From: Branchinecta lynchi
Lineage: Eukaryota; Arthropoda; Branchiopoda; Anostraca; Branchinectidae
Assembly (NCBI GenBank): GCA_023053575.1
Contig: JAKZAP010000003.1
Coordinates: 3,262,561 to 3,326,560 of the forward strand
Length of the DNA stretch: 64,000 nucleotides
Reading direction: 5' to 3'
The position numbers and the translations under genes were made by a program. Positions within the stretch are counted from its first letter, which is position 1. Each line of letters opens with the position of its first letter. The notes below the pieces were generated by a model. It was not told the DNA's origin. It searched no databases and saw only the letters and a list, made by a program, of their open reading frames with translations. This document shows, one piece after another, positions 53,733 to 64,000 of the stretch.

Positions 53733-54960
53733 AGGCTTTTATATCAATTTTTTTTTTTTTTTTCTCTTTATGTCGAATTGTATCGGTTGGTCGGACAGTG
53801 GCGCGATTATACCTTAGGCTGATGGACAAGACCAATTTCCGACCCTGATCCCAGGTGTATTACTCAGGCTCGAATTTTAATACTTGAAATACTTATGAAT
53901 ACTTTTTTTACTTGAACTTGAACTTCTCTTTGAGGTGAATTAAATATTTTGCCTTTTAAAACGTATTTATGGGCAAACAATAGTGCCAAGGTGGATGATT
54001 TAGTGCCCCTCTCCAGATCCGCTGAAACGAATAGGGTTTAGATAGTGTACACATATTTTTTTACCGAACTCCCCCGACTGAAAGCGTAAGGTTTATTTTT
54101 GTTGTTTGATTATACTGACACATGCTGATGGATAGCAAAATTTGCTCATTAATATTCATTGGTTTTTAAAGAGTATTGACCAGCTTCGAGGGGCTCCTAG
54201 CTTCGTTAGGGTATATAAAGTGGTGTAAATAGTGCGTATACATTGGTAGTACCCCTTACGCCAAGAACGCCGTTTTGGGGGCCAACAGTTTGCAAACGTG
54301 CAATCAGTTGGCTGCTGTTCGATTCGCGAGGAGAGATAGGCCCTCTTCCGTTTCTAAGGGTTTAAGTTGTAGTAGTAACGAATTTATTCCAAAAAACACG
54401 ATCGTGGCAATACCAAATTTGGGTATTACGTCCCAATGGTTTTCCATGGTTGACCGGACGTGGGCTGGATCAGATATCGCTGGATCAAAAAGTTAAATTT
54501 CATACAGAAAAATCAAAATAAATATGACATTTATTTCAATTCTGATTATTGTCTTAAAAGTGATCAGTGAAGAAAATGAAAATTTCATGTTTATCCCCGC
54601 GACAAAAAATTTACTACCGTAATTCTAGTGGAAATAATATTGTTAATTTAGCCGAAAGCCATGCAACAAATAGGAACATCTACAAACATACAAAATACTA
54701 GAAACATCTGAAAAAAATAAACAGTTACACCTTCCACGATCTAAATTATCCGTCTATAAGAAATGTAAGTCCTTTATGTACAAATTTCAGCATCGCCATG
54801 GCTAATGAATCACCAGTGATGTTTAGAAATGGAAATGCTTCATCCTTTTGGATATTTTGTATGTATTCTTTACGTTTTATTGTTTTTAGTGGAGTGTTCC
54901 TTGTAACAATCCACTATTGCGAGCGCTGTAGCAGCTTTTGGTTTCCGGTTTTCACCGCAT
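53733..54960. other. Unassigned, with retroelement 3'-end pieces and a TATA-like site
   Basis: GAACTTGAACTT tail-like text at 53908-53930, a TATATAAAG at 54212, and at 54385-54420 and 54640-54730 pieces like the CCATGGC-family 3' end. No gene supported. Confidence 0.35.
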
Positions 54961-55680
54961 GTTGTGGAGCTCATAACCCTGAACCAGTGCAAGTATCAAG
55001 TTCAAACTTGGTACACTAATGGGTATTGGGGTCTAGTTGTGCCTTTTGGGGTCCCACCCCCCACCCCAGCCTAGTTCAGGGACAAATGGGCCCAGATTAC
55101 CCAGTGAATAATGTTCATAACTTTACCAGAGCTGGACATGTGAATAATGTTCATAACTTTACCAGAGCTGGACATAGGACGATGAAATTCCTTGTACATG
55201 TACATCCTAGGCCTGGAAATTGCTTTTAAAGTTGCACCTCCCCACCCACCCCGTTCATGGACAACTGGGCCCACATTGCCCAGGAGTAAAGTTCGCTACC
55301 CGTGAAAGGAATTAATAGTTATCAAGTTGAAACTTGGTAGGTTTGTGAACATTGGGGTCTCAATTTTACTTTTTGTGGGTACCAAACCCCACCCCCACTT
55401 GGTTCAGGGGCAATTGATCAATTGGGCGATTGGGCCCCGATTACTTTTTTATGTTTTTGACTTGCCAACAACTGGGCGATGAAATTCCTTTGTGCTTCTG
55501 GATCATAGGGATTGGGGATATATTATATGGAGTTGAACCACCCCCACCCTCCCCGTTCATGGGCAAGTGGGCCCAAATTGCACATGAAAATAGTTTTTGA
55601 CCCGTGATTGGACTCAAACTCTAAGCTAGTATACTTGAGGAAAAAGAGGTGTAGATACGCAATTTGATGCCCCCCCCCCT
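54960..55680 (+). repeat. Higher-order tandem repeat, about 300-330 bp from about 150-bp halves
   Basis: GTTCATGGACAACTGGGCCC-type text occurs at about 55075, 55250, 55395 and 55555. CAAGTTCAAACTTGGTA occurs at 54997 and again, with one change, at 55324. CGATGAAATTCCTT occurs at 55181 and 55480. A 36-bp unit starting GTGAATAATGTTCATAACTT is present twice in tandem (55104-55139 and 55140-55175). Confidence 0.75.
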
Positions 55681-56220
55681 CCCGAACTAGACCGTTTTTT
55701 CATATGATCAATGATATGCCGTTCTTAATGAAATGTGATAAAGGGGCTATGATTGGCTGCTACGATTTTGTTTATTGCACTTGTTACTACCTTGCTAATG
55801 GAAAAGAGGTTTAAAGGGTCTGACTGGCTAGCAGACCACTATTGGAACTCAAGCTATTCGTGCAAGATCTTCAGCATTTCTTTGAATTTATACTTGCGGT
55901 TTGTTTACATTTAAAGCTTTTAAAGTGGGATGATTACAAATTAGGTTGTTTCATTACTTGTTTGGTTGTTGGGGATGTGAAATGTCTTGGTCCTAAATCT
56001 GTTTGTACGTAAAATGCGATAAACATTTTACTTTCACACTCCATGTCTGAGCCCTTGCGCACTTGTTCGTGCTTGAAATTAGTTGTTATGCAGGACGAGC
56101 ATGTTTCAAGCCTAAAATCTCGTCCTGTCTAGACCATGGACCATAACGTAGGTTCGGTCTACATGAAATAGTTCTCATAGCATTGAGAAGTCAAGCTTTT
56201 GATAGGGGCTTTTGATTTAC
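55681..56220. other. Unassigned; would be intron if the next exon is real
   Basis: No repeat recognised. It leads into the acceptor site at 56221. Confidence 0.35.
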
Positions 56221-56222
56221 AG

Positions 56223-56432
56223 AACCAGTGGTCTTTTGCCGACCGGGTCAAGTCGACGGAGTTCAACTGGCCCACTGCCCCTAATCTGGGGATAGACTGG
56301 GCGGCAGTTCGGAAAGGTCTGAAAGAGCTGGGTCTCTTCTCGTCAGGACGGAACAACTCGTCCGTTAGTTCGTCGCCAAAGCTGAAGATGCCGGTGGGAC
56401 GGTCAAAGAGAAGCTGGTGCGGTTGCTTCCAG
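56223..56432 (+). CDS. Internal coding exon of an unidentified host gene
   Basis: The 210-bp stretch is preceded by TTTTGATTTACAG and followed by GTAAGTCG, both good splice sites. It is open in one frame with phase 0 on each side, giving exactly 70 codons. Codons favour G or C at the third position (CTG, AAG, GAG, GAC, AAC, TTC), unlike anything nearby. The peptide includes NQWSFADRVKSTEFNWPT, GIDWAAVRKGLKELGLF, a serine-rich stretch and a basic, cysteine-containing end RSKRSWCGCFQ. I recognise no domain. Being symmetric, it could be skipped without a frameshift. Neighbouring exons are not in view, so its introns are probably long. Confidence 0.65.
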
Positions 56433-56866
56433 GTAAGTCGCCGATTTTTTCGTGATTGTTCCGATGATTTAAGAGGTACTAGGCTATTGTTCGTTATTTA
56501 TTGACTTACGATCCACTTCTTGGACAGGATTAGTGGAATAGTTTAAAAAAAGAAAAAAAAAAGATAAGAGAAAACAATAAACATAACAGATTACCTACTC
56601 GAACATGTTTCTGTTTTTAAAGACGCTAATTATTACAAACGACACTATACGGAGTCTGGCTATCTGCAACCTGTTTCCCGCTTTGTGGTGGTAATGCGTG
56701 GAATTCTAGGAAGTTGGTCCCGGTGAAGTACATATTTGTCCTCTTTGACATGTTGAAGGGTACCATTCCTAGGCCTGTACTATTTTCTCTTCAAATACCA
56801 AGATCTTACGCGTTTGAGGTGTTGATTGTTTTATGGGAATGGTGGGAAGCTTCTTGGTATCCTACG
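56433..56866. other. Unassigned; presumed intron
   Basis: No repeat recognised before the family C element at 56867. Confidence 0.35.
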
Positions 56867-57064
56867 CAGGGGCGTCACATATCGGGAGAAGGGTGGGGGT
56901 ACAAACCCCTCCCTAACGTTGTCGGCGAGTCGGTAAAAAATAACCAAGCCGGCGCGAAGCGGCTCGATTTTTTGTGAAAACAGTCGATTTTTTCCTTGGA
57001 AACAGTCGATTTTTTCCTTGGAAACAGTCGATTTTTCGTCAAATAGTGTAGTTTTGATTTTAAA

Positions 57065-59853
57065 AACAAGAGCTACGAGCTCATATGGCACTTGTACGAG
57101 TAGGCTGTACAAGAAAGTAGAAGAAAACGTCACAAAATACACCCGCCATCCAAAAAGGCGGTTCGGAAATAGAAATAGGATATTTAGTTTCACTCATTTC
57201 TGAGCAGTTCCGGCATCGTCTCGATTGCAAATGCACATGACTGTTCAAACTTTCATCCCAATAAATCCATTTGTTTGATCCCTAGACGTGCTACACGATT
57301 TCCGGTACTCACTCTATTTCCACCTACCGTGGCCGAATCTGGTTCGGAATAAAAAAAAATCGACCACCTAAAGCATCTTCGTTTATACCATCTACCAAGT
57401 TTCACTCGAATCTGAGCATTTTTGGAAAGTTCCGGTACCCCCCCCCTTCCCACCAACGTTGTCGGAGCCGGTTCGGGCCCAATCTCTTAATTCCCTCATC
57501 AAGTTTGACAGAAATTGGAGCATAGCCTATCTGCAAGTTTCGAGTACCCCCCCCCCTACCTTGGCCGAATTCGGCCCAGACGCCAAATAACAAATCTAGG
57601 CCGCATAAACTCGGCACTGTCGAATTGCATCTCATTCGGTCCATCCGTTTGGTTTTTGTGCATGTCAAAAGTCCCCCCACCCCCAATTCCCCTAATCGTG
57701 GTCGCATATGGTTCGAACGCATGTTTTACATGTCGAGGCCATCGATTCGTATCACCCATGAAGTTTCACTCGAATCAGACCACTCGTTCGCAATTTATAG
57801 AAGTCCATATTTCTCTTCTCTTGCTCCCCCAAAAATGCTCGGATCTAGGAACGGAAGTTTCCGGGGGTATGTTGTCTCAGGTTTTTAAGTCAAGATAATT
57901 CGGGTCGCTAATATGCCTGCAAAGTTTCGTTGTCGTTTTACATCTGGAACTATTCTAACTCACGACTACCGGAATTCCAGGAAACCCCCTCCAACTCCCC
58001 CCACAGAGCCCCGAAACCATCTGGCTCCGTCAATTTAATCTAGGCCTAATGCTTGTTCCATCCATTAAGTTTCGTCCCAATCCCTCTACTTTTAGAGTTT
58101 CTTGAGTTTTCCACCCCCCCCCCCATCCCCACAGGTATCGGACCCGACTCGGACGTGACACTGAACGGCCGAGGCGATAGCTCACCAGACAAGTTTCATT
58201 CAAATCCGATCACCCGTTCAAAAGTTATGCACGCCACTAGATTCCGGACTCCCCATCCACCCACTCCCCCCACGATGGTCGGGTCGGGGAAACGGCTGTT
58301 CTCAAGTCAATCTGTTCCGATCCCTGACATACCTGCCAAGTTTCATCGCCCTAGGACATCAGGAAGTATGCCGAACTCGCGGGATCGCTAGAAATCCGGA
58401 CCCCCACCCCAACTCCCCCACAGTGCCCTGATCCGGTCCGGTTATGTCAATGACGTGTCTAGGACCTGTGCTTGTTTTTCCCACCAAGTTTCATCCCGAT
58501 CCCTCCACTTTAAGCGTTTCTCAAAATTTCCGGTTACCTCCTCCAACTCCCCCCAGTGTCATCGGATCCGGCCCGGATTTAAAGTGAGGTGTCTGAGACA
58601 CAAGGTCATCCTAAATATCAATTTTCATCAAGATCCGATCACCCGTTCAAAAGTTATGCACGCCACTAGATTCCGGACTCCCCATCCACCCACTCCCCCC
58701 ACGATGGTCGGGTCGGGGAAACGGCTGTTCTCAAGTCAATCTGTTCGGATCCTTGACATACCTGCCAAGTTTCATCGCCCTAGGACACCAGGAAGTATGC
58801 CGAACTCGCGGGATCGCTAGAAATCCGGACCCCCATCCCAACTCCCCCACAGTGCCCTGATCCGGTCCGGTTATGTCAATGACGTGTCTAGGACCTGTGC
58901 TTGTTTTTCCCGCCAAGTTTCATCCCGATCCCTCCACTTTAAGCGTTTCTCAAAATTTCCGGTTCCCCACCCCAACTCCCCCACAGTGCCCTGATCCGGT
59001 CCGGTTATGTCAATGACGTTTCTAGGACCTGTGGTTGTTTTTCCCACCAAGTTTCATCCCGATCCCTCCACTTTAAGCGTTTCTCAAAATTTCCGGTTCC
59101 CTCCTCCAGCTCCCCCCAGTGTCATCGGATCCGGCCCGGATTTAAAGTGGGGTGTCTGAGACACGAGGTTTGGCTTCACCCTCCCTCCACCCCCCCCCCC
59201 TCCCCCAGATGGTCGAATCGGGGAATTGATGATTTCCTATTTAAGCTGGTCGGGTCCCAGACATGCCTGTCAATTTCCATCGTCCCAGCACATCAGGAAG
59301 CACGGAACTCGCGGGATCACTACAAATTCGGACTCCCCCCCCCCAACTCCCCCAAAGTGAGCGGATCCGTTCCGGTTATATCAGTCACGTATCTAGGACT
59401 TTTGCTTGTACTTTCCACCAAGTTTCATTCGGATCCCTCCACTCTAAGTGTTTTCCAAGATTTCCGGTTTCCCCCTCTAACTCCCCCCAGTGTCACCGGA
59501 TCCGGTCTGGATTTAAAATGGAGGGTCTGAGACACGAATTCCTTCCATGTATTAAGTTTCATTAAGATCCGATCACCCGTTCGTAAGCTAAAAATATCTC
59601 ATTTTTCCTATTTTTTCCGGATTCCCCCTCCCTCCACTCCCCTCCAGATGGTCGGATCGAGGAAGCGACAATTTCTAATTTAATCTGGTCCAGTTCCTGA
59701 TATGCTTGCCAAGTTTCATCGTCCTAGCTTATCTGGAAGTGCCCGAACTAGCAAAACCGGGACCGACAGACCGACAGACCGACAGACCGACTGACCGACT
59801 GACGGACAGAAATAACAATCGCTATATGGCACTTGAGTAAGCTCAAGTGCCAT
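57065..59853 (+). mobile_element. Family B element, long copy (2.8 kb)
   Basis: Left end AACAAGAGCTACGAGCTCAT then ATGGCACTTG. The right end has the GACAGACCGACAGACCGACT microsatellite, GCTATATGGCACTTGAG and its inverse CTCAAGTGCCAT. The interior is a ladder of C-rich units, including a 429-bp tandem duplication (58207-58635 and 58636 on) and a third partial unit at about 58960-59095. No open frame; apparent frames are low-complexity by-products of the repeats. Confidence 0.82.
58207..59095 (+). repeat. 429-bp tandem units inside family B
   Basis: CGATCACCCGTTCAAAAGTT occurs at 58207 and 58636 and the following 400 bp are nearly identical. The block CAACTCCCCCACAGTGCCCT to CTCAAAATTTCCGG occurs a third time from about 58970, shortened. 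Confidence 0.85.
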
Positions 59854-59920
59854 AAAAACAGTCGGTGAAAATCAGTCATTTTTTCGTCAAAACCGTCGTT
59901 CTTTTCTATAAAAAAAGAAA

Positions 59921-61249
59921 GAAAAAAAGGGTCATTTTCTCTGTTTTGGGGCATCCCTCGCTAATTATTTTCTTACACGGTTTCACTTCAACCATTCAAT
60001 AAACTTATCGTGTAATGAAAAAAATAAAAACAATTGTCAATGTCATCAACTTAAAATGGTTTTCATTTTAATTACTTAAAAAAAGCTTGATTGTAACTTT
60101 CCTTTGGTCTGTTGGAGTGCACTCAAAGACGAATTGGATCCGAAAAAGGAATGGGACGTGTAGGCTGGCTATCTGCTCGGGGGAGGGGGAGCCTCTACAT
60201 CTATCCTATATATATTTATATGTGTATGTATGTAGGGGAGATGGGGGGGGGGGGGGGGGCGTAACAGGACGTGGGCGGACCCCTATATTGGACACTTCAA
60301 TCTATTTAGAAATTCACTACTAGATGCCACTGATGTAGCGCACATTGGGGGAAAGTTTTGGATTCGTTATGCAAAAGACGACGGAGAAAAGAGGCTGAGA
60401 AGTTTTAATATGCTCGCTGGACACCTGTGGTGGCTGTAGTCCTCGTCGAATATTTTCTAAGTTATTACAACTTTAGGTTCCTAAGTTAGCAAGATTAGAA
60501 GAGGACGTTCCCGCTATTTGCCAGGATTATTTCCATCAGTAAATGTCAGGCCGTTTCCCTATAATGGCGAAATAGCGGCTATGAGGGGCGACTCCGGTCA
60601 ATCTTTTGGGGGAAATCTAGGGTATTCCAAAAGAAACGCTTTGTCAAATATCACACTTATTAAACGGTGGATAATGATAATGTTGCTTTACTACGCGATA
60701 ATTGACCCACAAAGCAATTCAAACCTCACTAATGGTCCCTGTTCTCGCCCGATCAACCTTAGATTGCTAATTTAAGTTGCAGGGTGTGAATATAATGTTT
60801 GAAGCATGAAGTAACAGGAGTCCGGTAATGCTGCGCACGTGTCCAACGTCAAGCCAATTGAAAGGGGCGACTTCGGACACTTGAAAAGGTCACACGTTTT
60901 TTAGTCTCACCAACAAACGAGTTGACGAAAGTCATTGAAAGAAATCCTAAGAAAGGTTAAGAAATAAGCTTTCCATGCATATCAAAACGAAATTTGTATC
61001 TTCAGAAAAAACAAATCTTTTACTACAGAACCTAAAATCGTCCGGTTTGACTCCCCTTTGCCCTGTATATGTAAACCATGAATGCTTTGAGGGTGCTCGA
61101 TAAAACTGCTTTCATGAATCGCTGTTCTGCAGAACCGCCCAAACCTTTCTGAATCTAGGACGTCGACTAAAGGGAAGTAATTATTAAAATAACCTTTTTT
61201 AATTTTCATTCAAAAGAGGTATTTCCAGCAGTCCAGTAAGAGTAATCTC
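59921..61249. other. Unassigned 1.3-kb stretch
   Basis: A G-run at 60243-60260. ORFs at 60087-60775 show no recognisable domain and no splice support. No gene supported. Confidence 0.35.
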
Positions 61250-61860
61250 AGGTCCTGACATCTAATGCCCTTCAGACAACTAATCCAACAAACATCTAAT
61301 CCGATCATACAACCAAAAAGAGATCTGGATTTAGCATTTATCCCTCGCCATAAACTTCATAATTAAATTTTATTCATACCGAATTTCTGTTCTTTTTGGC
61401 AAATTCCAAGAGGATTACTTCTCCGACGAGGAGATAAAGTTCAGTTATTAATCCAACATGTACTCTATCTTTTATTTCGAATATGTAATCAACTTCGTAT
61501 TTGTTCGTATTTCATTTCCTGTTTTGGACTAAATCCGAGCGAACGTATGTCCGGCGTAAAAAAAAAGCTTATGAACGGATTCAGAATGTTTCCAGATTCT
61601 GGTGGCGTACTACTTATCCGGCGAGAACCTAAGTTTCTGGTATGGTTTAGCATGTCCTCTTACCCCTGTATCGTCTATATTACACTATCAGAAGTTTCAT
61701 AACAGATTCGCATAAAATTGTTTGTTTCTCTCCGTAATTCGAAACCCCTTCCCTACCCCTAAATACACGGCTATAGAGCCCATCTACGAATTTCAGCTGT
61801 GGCCCAAAGAATCCTCAAAGCAAGTTTGAACAAAATATCTCGAACCCTTCGAGTTGCGGG
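61250..61860 (-). repeat. Family A copy, strongly degraded
   Basis: Phrases such as GAGATAAAGTTCAGTTATT, CTTATCCGGCGAGAACC, GCCCATCTACGAATTTCAG and ATATCTCGAACCCTTCGAG are in family A minus order. A mariner-end fragment (ACACTATCAGAAGTTTCATA) interrupts it at about 61681-61710. Confidence 0.65.
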
Positions 61861-61902
61861 TTATCCATTCGCGAAGAAGCTACCACTGTCGTTCCAACAG
61901 AC

Positions 61903-62037
61903 GTGATTTCGTCCTTCTCAAACAATACAAACTTACAGCCTGTATGCCTATGAAAGGATATACTGTTGCCAACGTTATATCCTTTCATTGGCCTATACAG
62001 GCTGTAAGTGTGTATTGCTTTACAACGACGAAATCAC
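61903..62037. repeat. 135-bp near-perfect hairpin
   Basis: GTGATTTCGTCCTTCTCAAA and the following 35 bp face their inverse ending ACGACGAAATCAC; the tightest pairing is ACAGCCTGTATG / GGCCTATACAGGCTGT. The loop is about 15 bp. It may be a tiny MITE or a small-RNA hairpin; nothing decides between them. Confidence 0.6.
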
Positions 62038-62152
62038 ATTTGACCGCCAAGCTACCAAAATCATCCCAAAAGTCTCCAATATATGAAGCTCTGAACGAAG
62101 AGTAAGTGCACTAAACAGTATTCCTTCAGCCCAAGCTGACTGCGCATCATAT

Positions 62153-62345
62153 TTGACAGTGCAAAACGGGTCCGTCAGCTGAATTTTATCAGAGCTATAT
62201 TTCGGCCCTTCTTGGCAAGAGTCCTGTTCAGGGTCAAGCCGCTCAGGCTTGAAAATGTGCTTGAGCCTGGAGAGGACCCATCCCGAGAACGGACGAAATA
62301 TAACTGTAGTAGGATTCAGCTGACGTATCCATGTTGCACTGTCAA
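62153..62345. repeat. Third copy of the CAGCTGA/ATATTTCG hairpin module
   Basis: TTGACAGTGCAAAACGGGTC then CGTCAGCTGAATTTTATCAG face the inverse ATTCAGCTGACGTATCCATG and TTGCACTGTCAA. It is preceded by CCCAAGCTGACT, as is the hairpin at 19531. A 145-codon minus frame across it is an artefact. Confidence 0.65.
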
Positions 62346-62812
62346 GCACTAAAACTAAACTAAAGGGCTCCTGGCGTTGTTTGGTTTTAGCAGGGAATTG
62401 TAAAGAATGAACAAAAGTCATGGCACATTCTTGAAACAAAAATCTAACACTCAACATAGTCTAGGAGACTCCGTCTTTGTTGTGGGCCGTCTTTGTTGTG
62501 TGCAACCGAAGCTCAGTACGACACAAATAAATTATCACTTTTTTGCTTTCATATAAAACAACCTTATTATGTTATTTTTTTGAAGATTTTTAAGATTCGC
62601 CCTGCTGTTTGCTGCGATTTCTTTTAATTTTATTTTCCTATTGTCTGAATGACGGATATGGTTCACTTTCATTTCTGCTATTTTATTATGAGAAAAAGTT
62701 AGACACAAAATCTGGTGTGTGAAATCAAAATACAAATTATGATATATGCGTTTAGGTGTGTCGATTGCCGTTGGCTGAGTTGTCGCGTTAAAAATCGTTC
62801 ATTCACAATAGA
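62346..62812. other. Unassigned stretch
   Basis: No gene or repeat recognised before the satellite array. Confidence 0.35.
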
Positions 62813-62814
62813 CT

Positions 62815-64000
62815 ATTTCGTCAATAGGTAATATCACTTTTCCCATACCTACCAATCAGGCTTTGATTGAAATGATCTCGATAATGCCAAATCAAAGATA
62901 CCTTTAGGGTCTTGCCGAAAGGCCCATATTACTGTAAGTACAGGATACGTATATAATTTGAGACGGCGCGTCTAAAAAAAACACAGAATAAATAAGAAAT
63001 GAAAATAAATGAGTCGGAATTTTTTAATTGAGTATTCTTGTCAAAATAATATATATGTCTTCACTAGGTATTTTCACTAGGTATTCACTAGGTATTTCGT
63101 CAATAGGTAATATCACTTTTCCCATACCTACCAATCAGGCTTTGATTGAAATGATCTCGATAATGCCAAATCAAAGATACCTTTAGGGTCTTGCCGAAAG
63201 GCCCATATTACTGTAAGTACAGGATACGTATATAATTTGAGACGGCGCGTCTAAAAAAACACAGAATAAATAAGAAATGAAAATAAATGAGTCGGAATTT
63301 TTAATTGAATATTCTTGTCAAAATAATATATATGTCTTCACTAGGTATTTTCACTAGGTATTCACCAGGTATTTCGTCAATAGGTAATATCACTTTTCCC
63401 ATACCTACCAATCAGGCTTTGATTGAAATGATCTCGATAATGCCAAATCAAAGATACATTTAGGGTCTTGCCGAAAGGCCCATATTACTGTAAGTACAGG
63501 ATACGTATATAATTTGAGACGTCGCGTCTACAAAAAACACAGAATAAATAAGAAATGAAAATAAATGAGTCGGAATTTTTTAATTGAGTATTCTTGTCAA
63601 AATGACAAATATGTCTTCACTAGGTATTTCGTCAATAGGTAATATCACTTTTCCCATACCTACCAATCAGGCTTTGATTGAAATGATCTCGATAATGCCA
63701 AATCAAAGATACATTTAGGGTCTTGCCGAAAGGCCCATATTACTGTAAGTACAGGATACGTATATAATTTGAGACGTCGCGTCTACAAAAAACACAGAAT
63801 AAATAAGAAATGAAAATAAATGAGTCGGAATTTTTTAATTGAGTATTCTTGTCAAAATGACAAATATGTCTTCACTAGGTATTTCGTCAATAGGTAATAT
63901 CACTTTTCCCATACCTACCAATCAGACAAATATGTCTTCACTAGGTATTTCGTCAATAGGTAATATCACTTTTCCCATACCTACCAATCAGGCTTTGATT
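62815..64000 (+). repeat. Satellite array, 255-279 bp units, open at the window end
   Basis: The start phrase TCAATAGGTAATATCACTTT occurs at about 62821, 63100, 63377, 63632, 63888 and 63953, spacing 279, 277, 255, 256 and 65. The first two units carry an extra TTTTCACTAGGTATTCAC segment. The 65-bp step is a truncated unit that breaks after CCAATCAG. Units are nearly identical, so the array is young or homogenised. It runs past 64000. Confidence 0.95.

Larger units (their letters stand above)
56867..59920 (+). mobile_element. Family C MITE split by a family B element
   Basis: Starts CAGGGGCGTCACATATCGGG, continues through GGCGAGTCGGTAAAAAATAA and GGCGCGAAGCGGCTCGA, then four CAGTCGATTTTTTCCTTGGA-type units to 57060. 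After the B insertion AAAACAGTCGGTGAAAATCA units resume at 59854 and fade near 59920. The right terminus was not found. Confidence 0.75.

Noticed and set aside
54205..54260. TATATAAAG as a second promoter
   Set aside because: No initiator at the right distance and no nearby exon; a lone TATA is common in AT-rich DNA.
57402..58820. Several 100-127 codon frames in family B
   Set aside because: They follow the C-rich tandem units, overlap on both strands and repeat with the DNA unit.
62020..62457. 145-codon minus frame
   Set aside because: It runs across a hairpin module and has no recognisable domain.
62815..64000. Satellite considered as a CRISPR array
   Set aside because: Whole 255-279 bp units are repeated with no unique spacers, and the context is eukaryotic.

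Overview
The window looks like intergenic or intronic DNA from a repeat-rich animal genome. It is AT-rich and almost every open reading frame is short. The only long ones belong to non-LTR retrotransposons. LINE 3' ends with microsatellite tails, hAT-, piggyBac- and mariner-type short elements, satellites and very large inverted repeats fit an invertebrate. A TATA box with a TCAGT-type initiator hints at an arthropod, perhaps an aquatic one. I cannot name the species. There are no bacterial-style operons, no CRISPR array and no RNA gene I could support.

Layout. 0-8 kb: an ancient repeat (113-430) split by a hAT relic (437-1965) that itself carries a smaller hAT-type element and a copy of family A; then small inverted-repeat elements (2687-2952, 3494-3934, 4605-4911), a LINE fragment (6318-6713) and a GATACCACGG repeat (about 7735-8105). 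8.6-11 kb: a 16-bp minisatellite and two LINE fragments, one with much of its reverse transcriptase. 11.6 kb: a possible core promoter with a 28-nt first exon. 12-17 kb: copies of families A and B. 19-25.6 kb: a giant imperfect palindrome built from A and B. 26.6-29.2 kb: a 5'-truncated Tx1/L1-like LINE with a long open RT frame and a 15-bp target duplication. 32.4-34.4 kb: an RTE-like LINE relic split by a 1.3-kb foldback element with a 9-bp target duplication. 36-45 kb: further LINE 3' ends, foldbacks and MITEs. 45.2-46.8 kb: a family A copy with a 402-bp tandem duplication and a TTAA-flanked element. 47.9-49.5 kb: an array of about 127-bp degenerate repeats that looks largely free of transposons. 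50.8-52 kb: the fullest A copy. 54.9-55.7 kb: a higher-order tandem repeat. 56.2 kb: a well-supported 210-bp coding exon, the best evidence for a host gene. 57-59.9 kb: a long B copy inside a hAT-type element. 62.8-64 kb: a satellite array running off the window end.

Three repeat families dominate. Family A (about 1.05-1.16 kb when full) has the perfect palindrome TTTTGGGATCCCAAAA near one end, a GACGGACGGACA-type microsatellite, and about 135-bp internal units. Family B (1.8-2.8 kb) is bounded by inverted copies of ACAAGAGCTANGAGCTCATA and holds Cys-free C-rich tandem units. Family C (175-350 bp) is a hAT-type MITE with CAGRGGCGT ends and a core of about 20-bp AAACAGTCGATTTTTC units. Their nesting gives a relative insertion history, readable without an alignment to any other genome.
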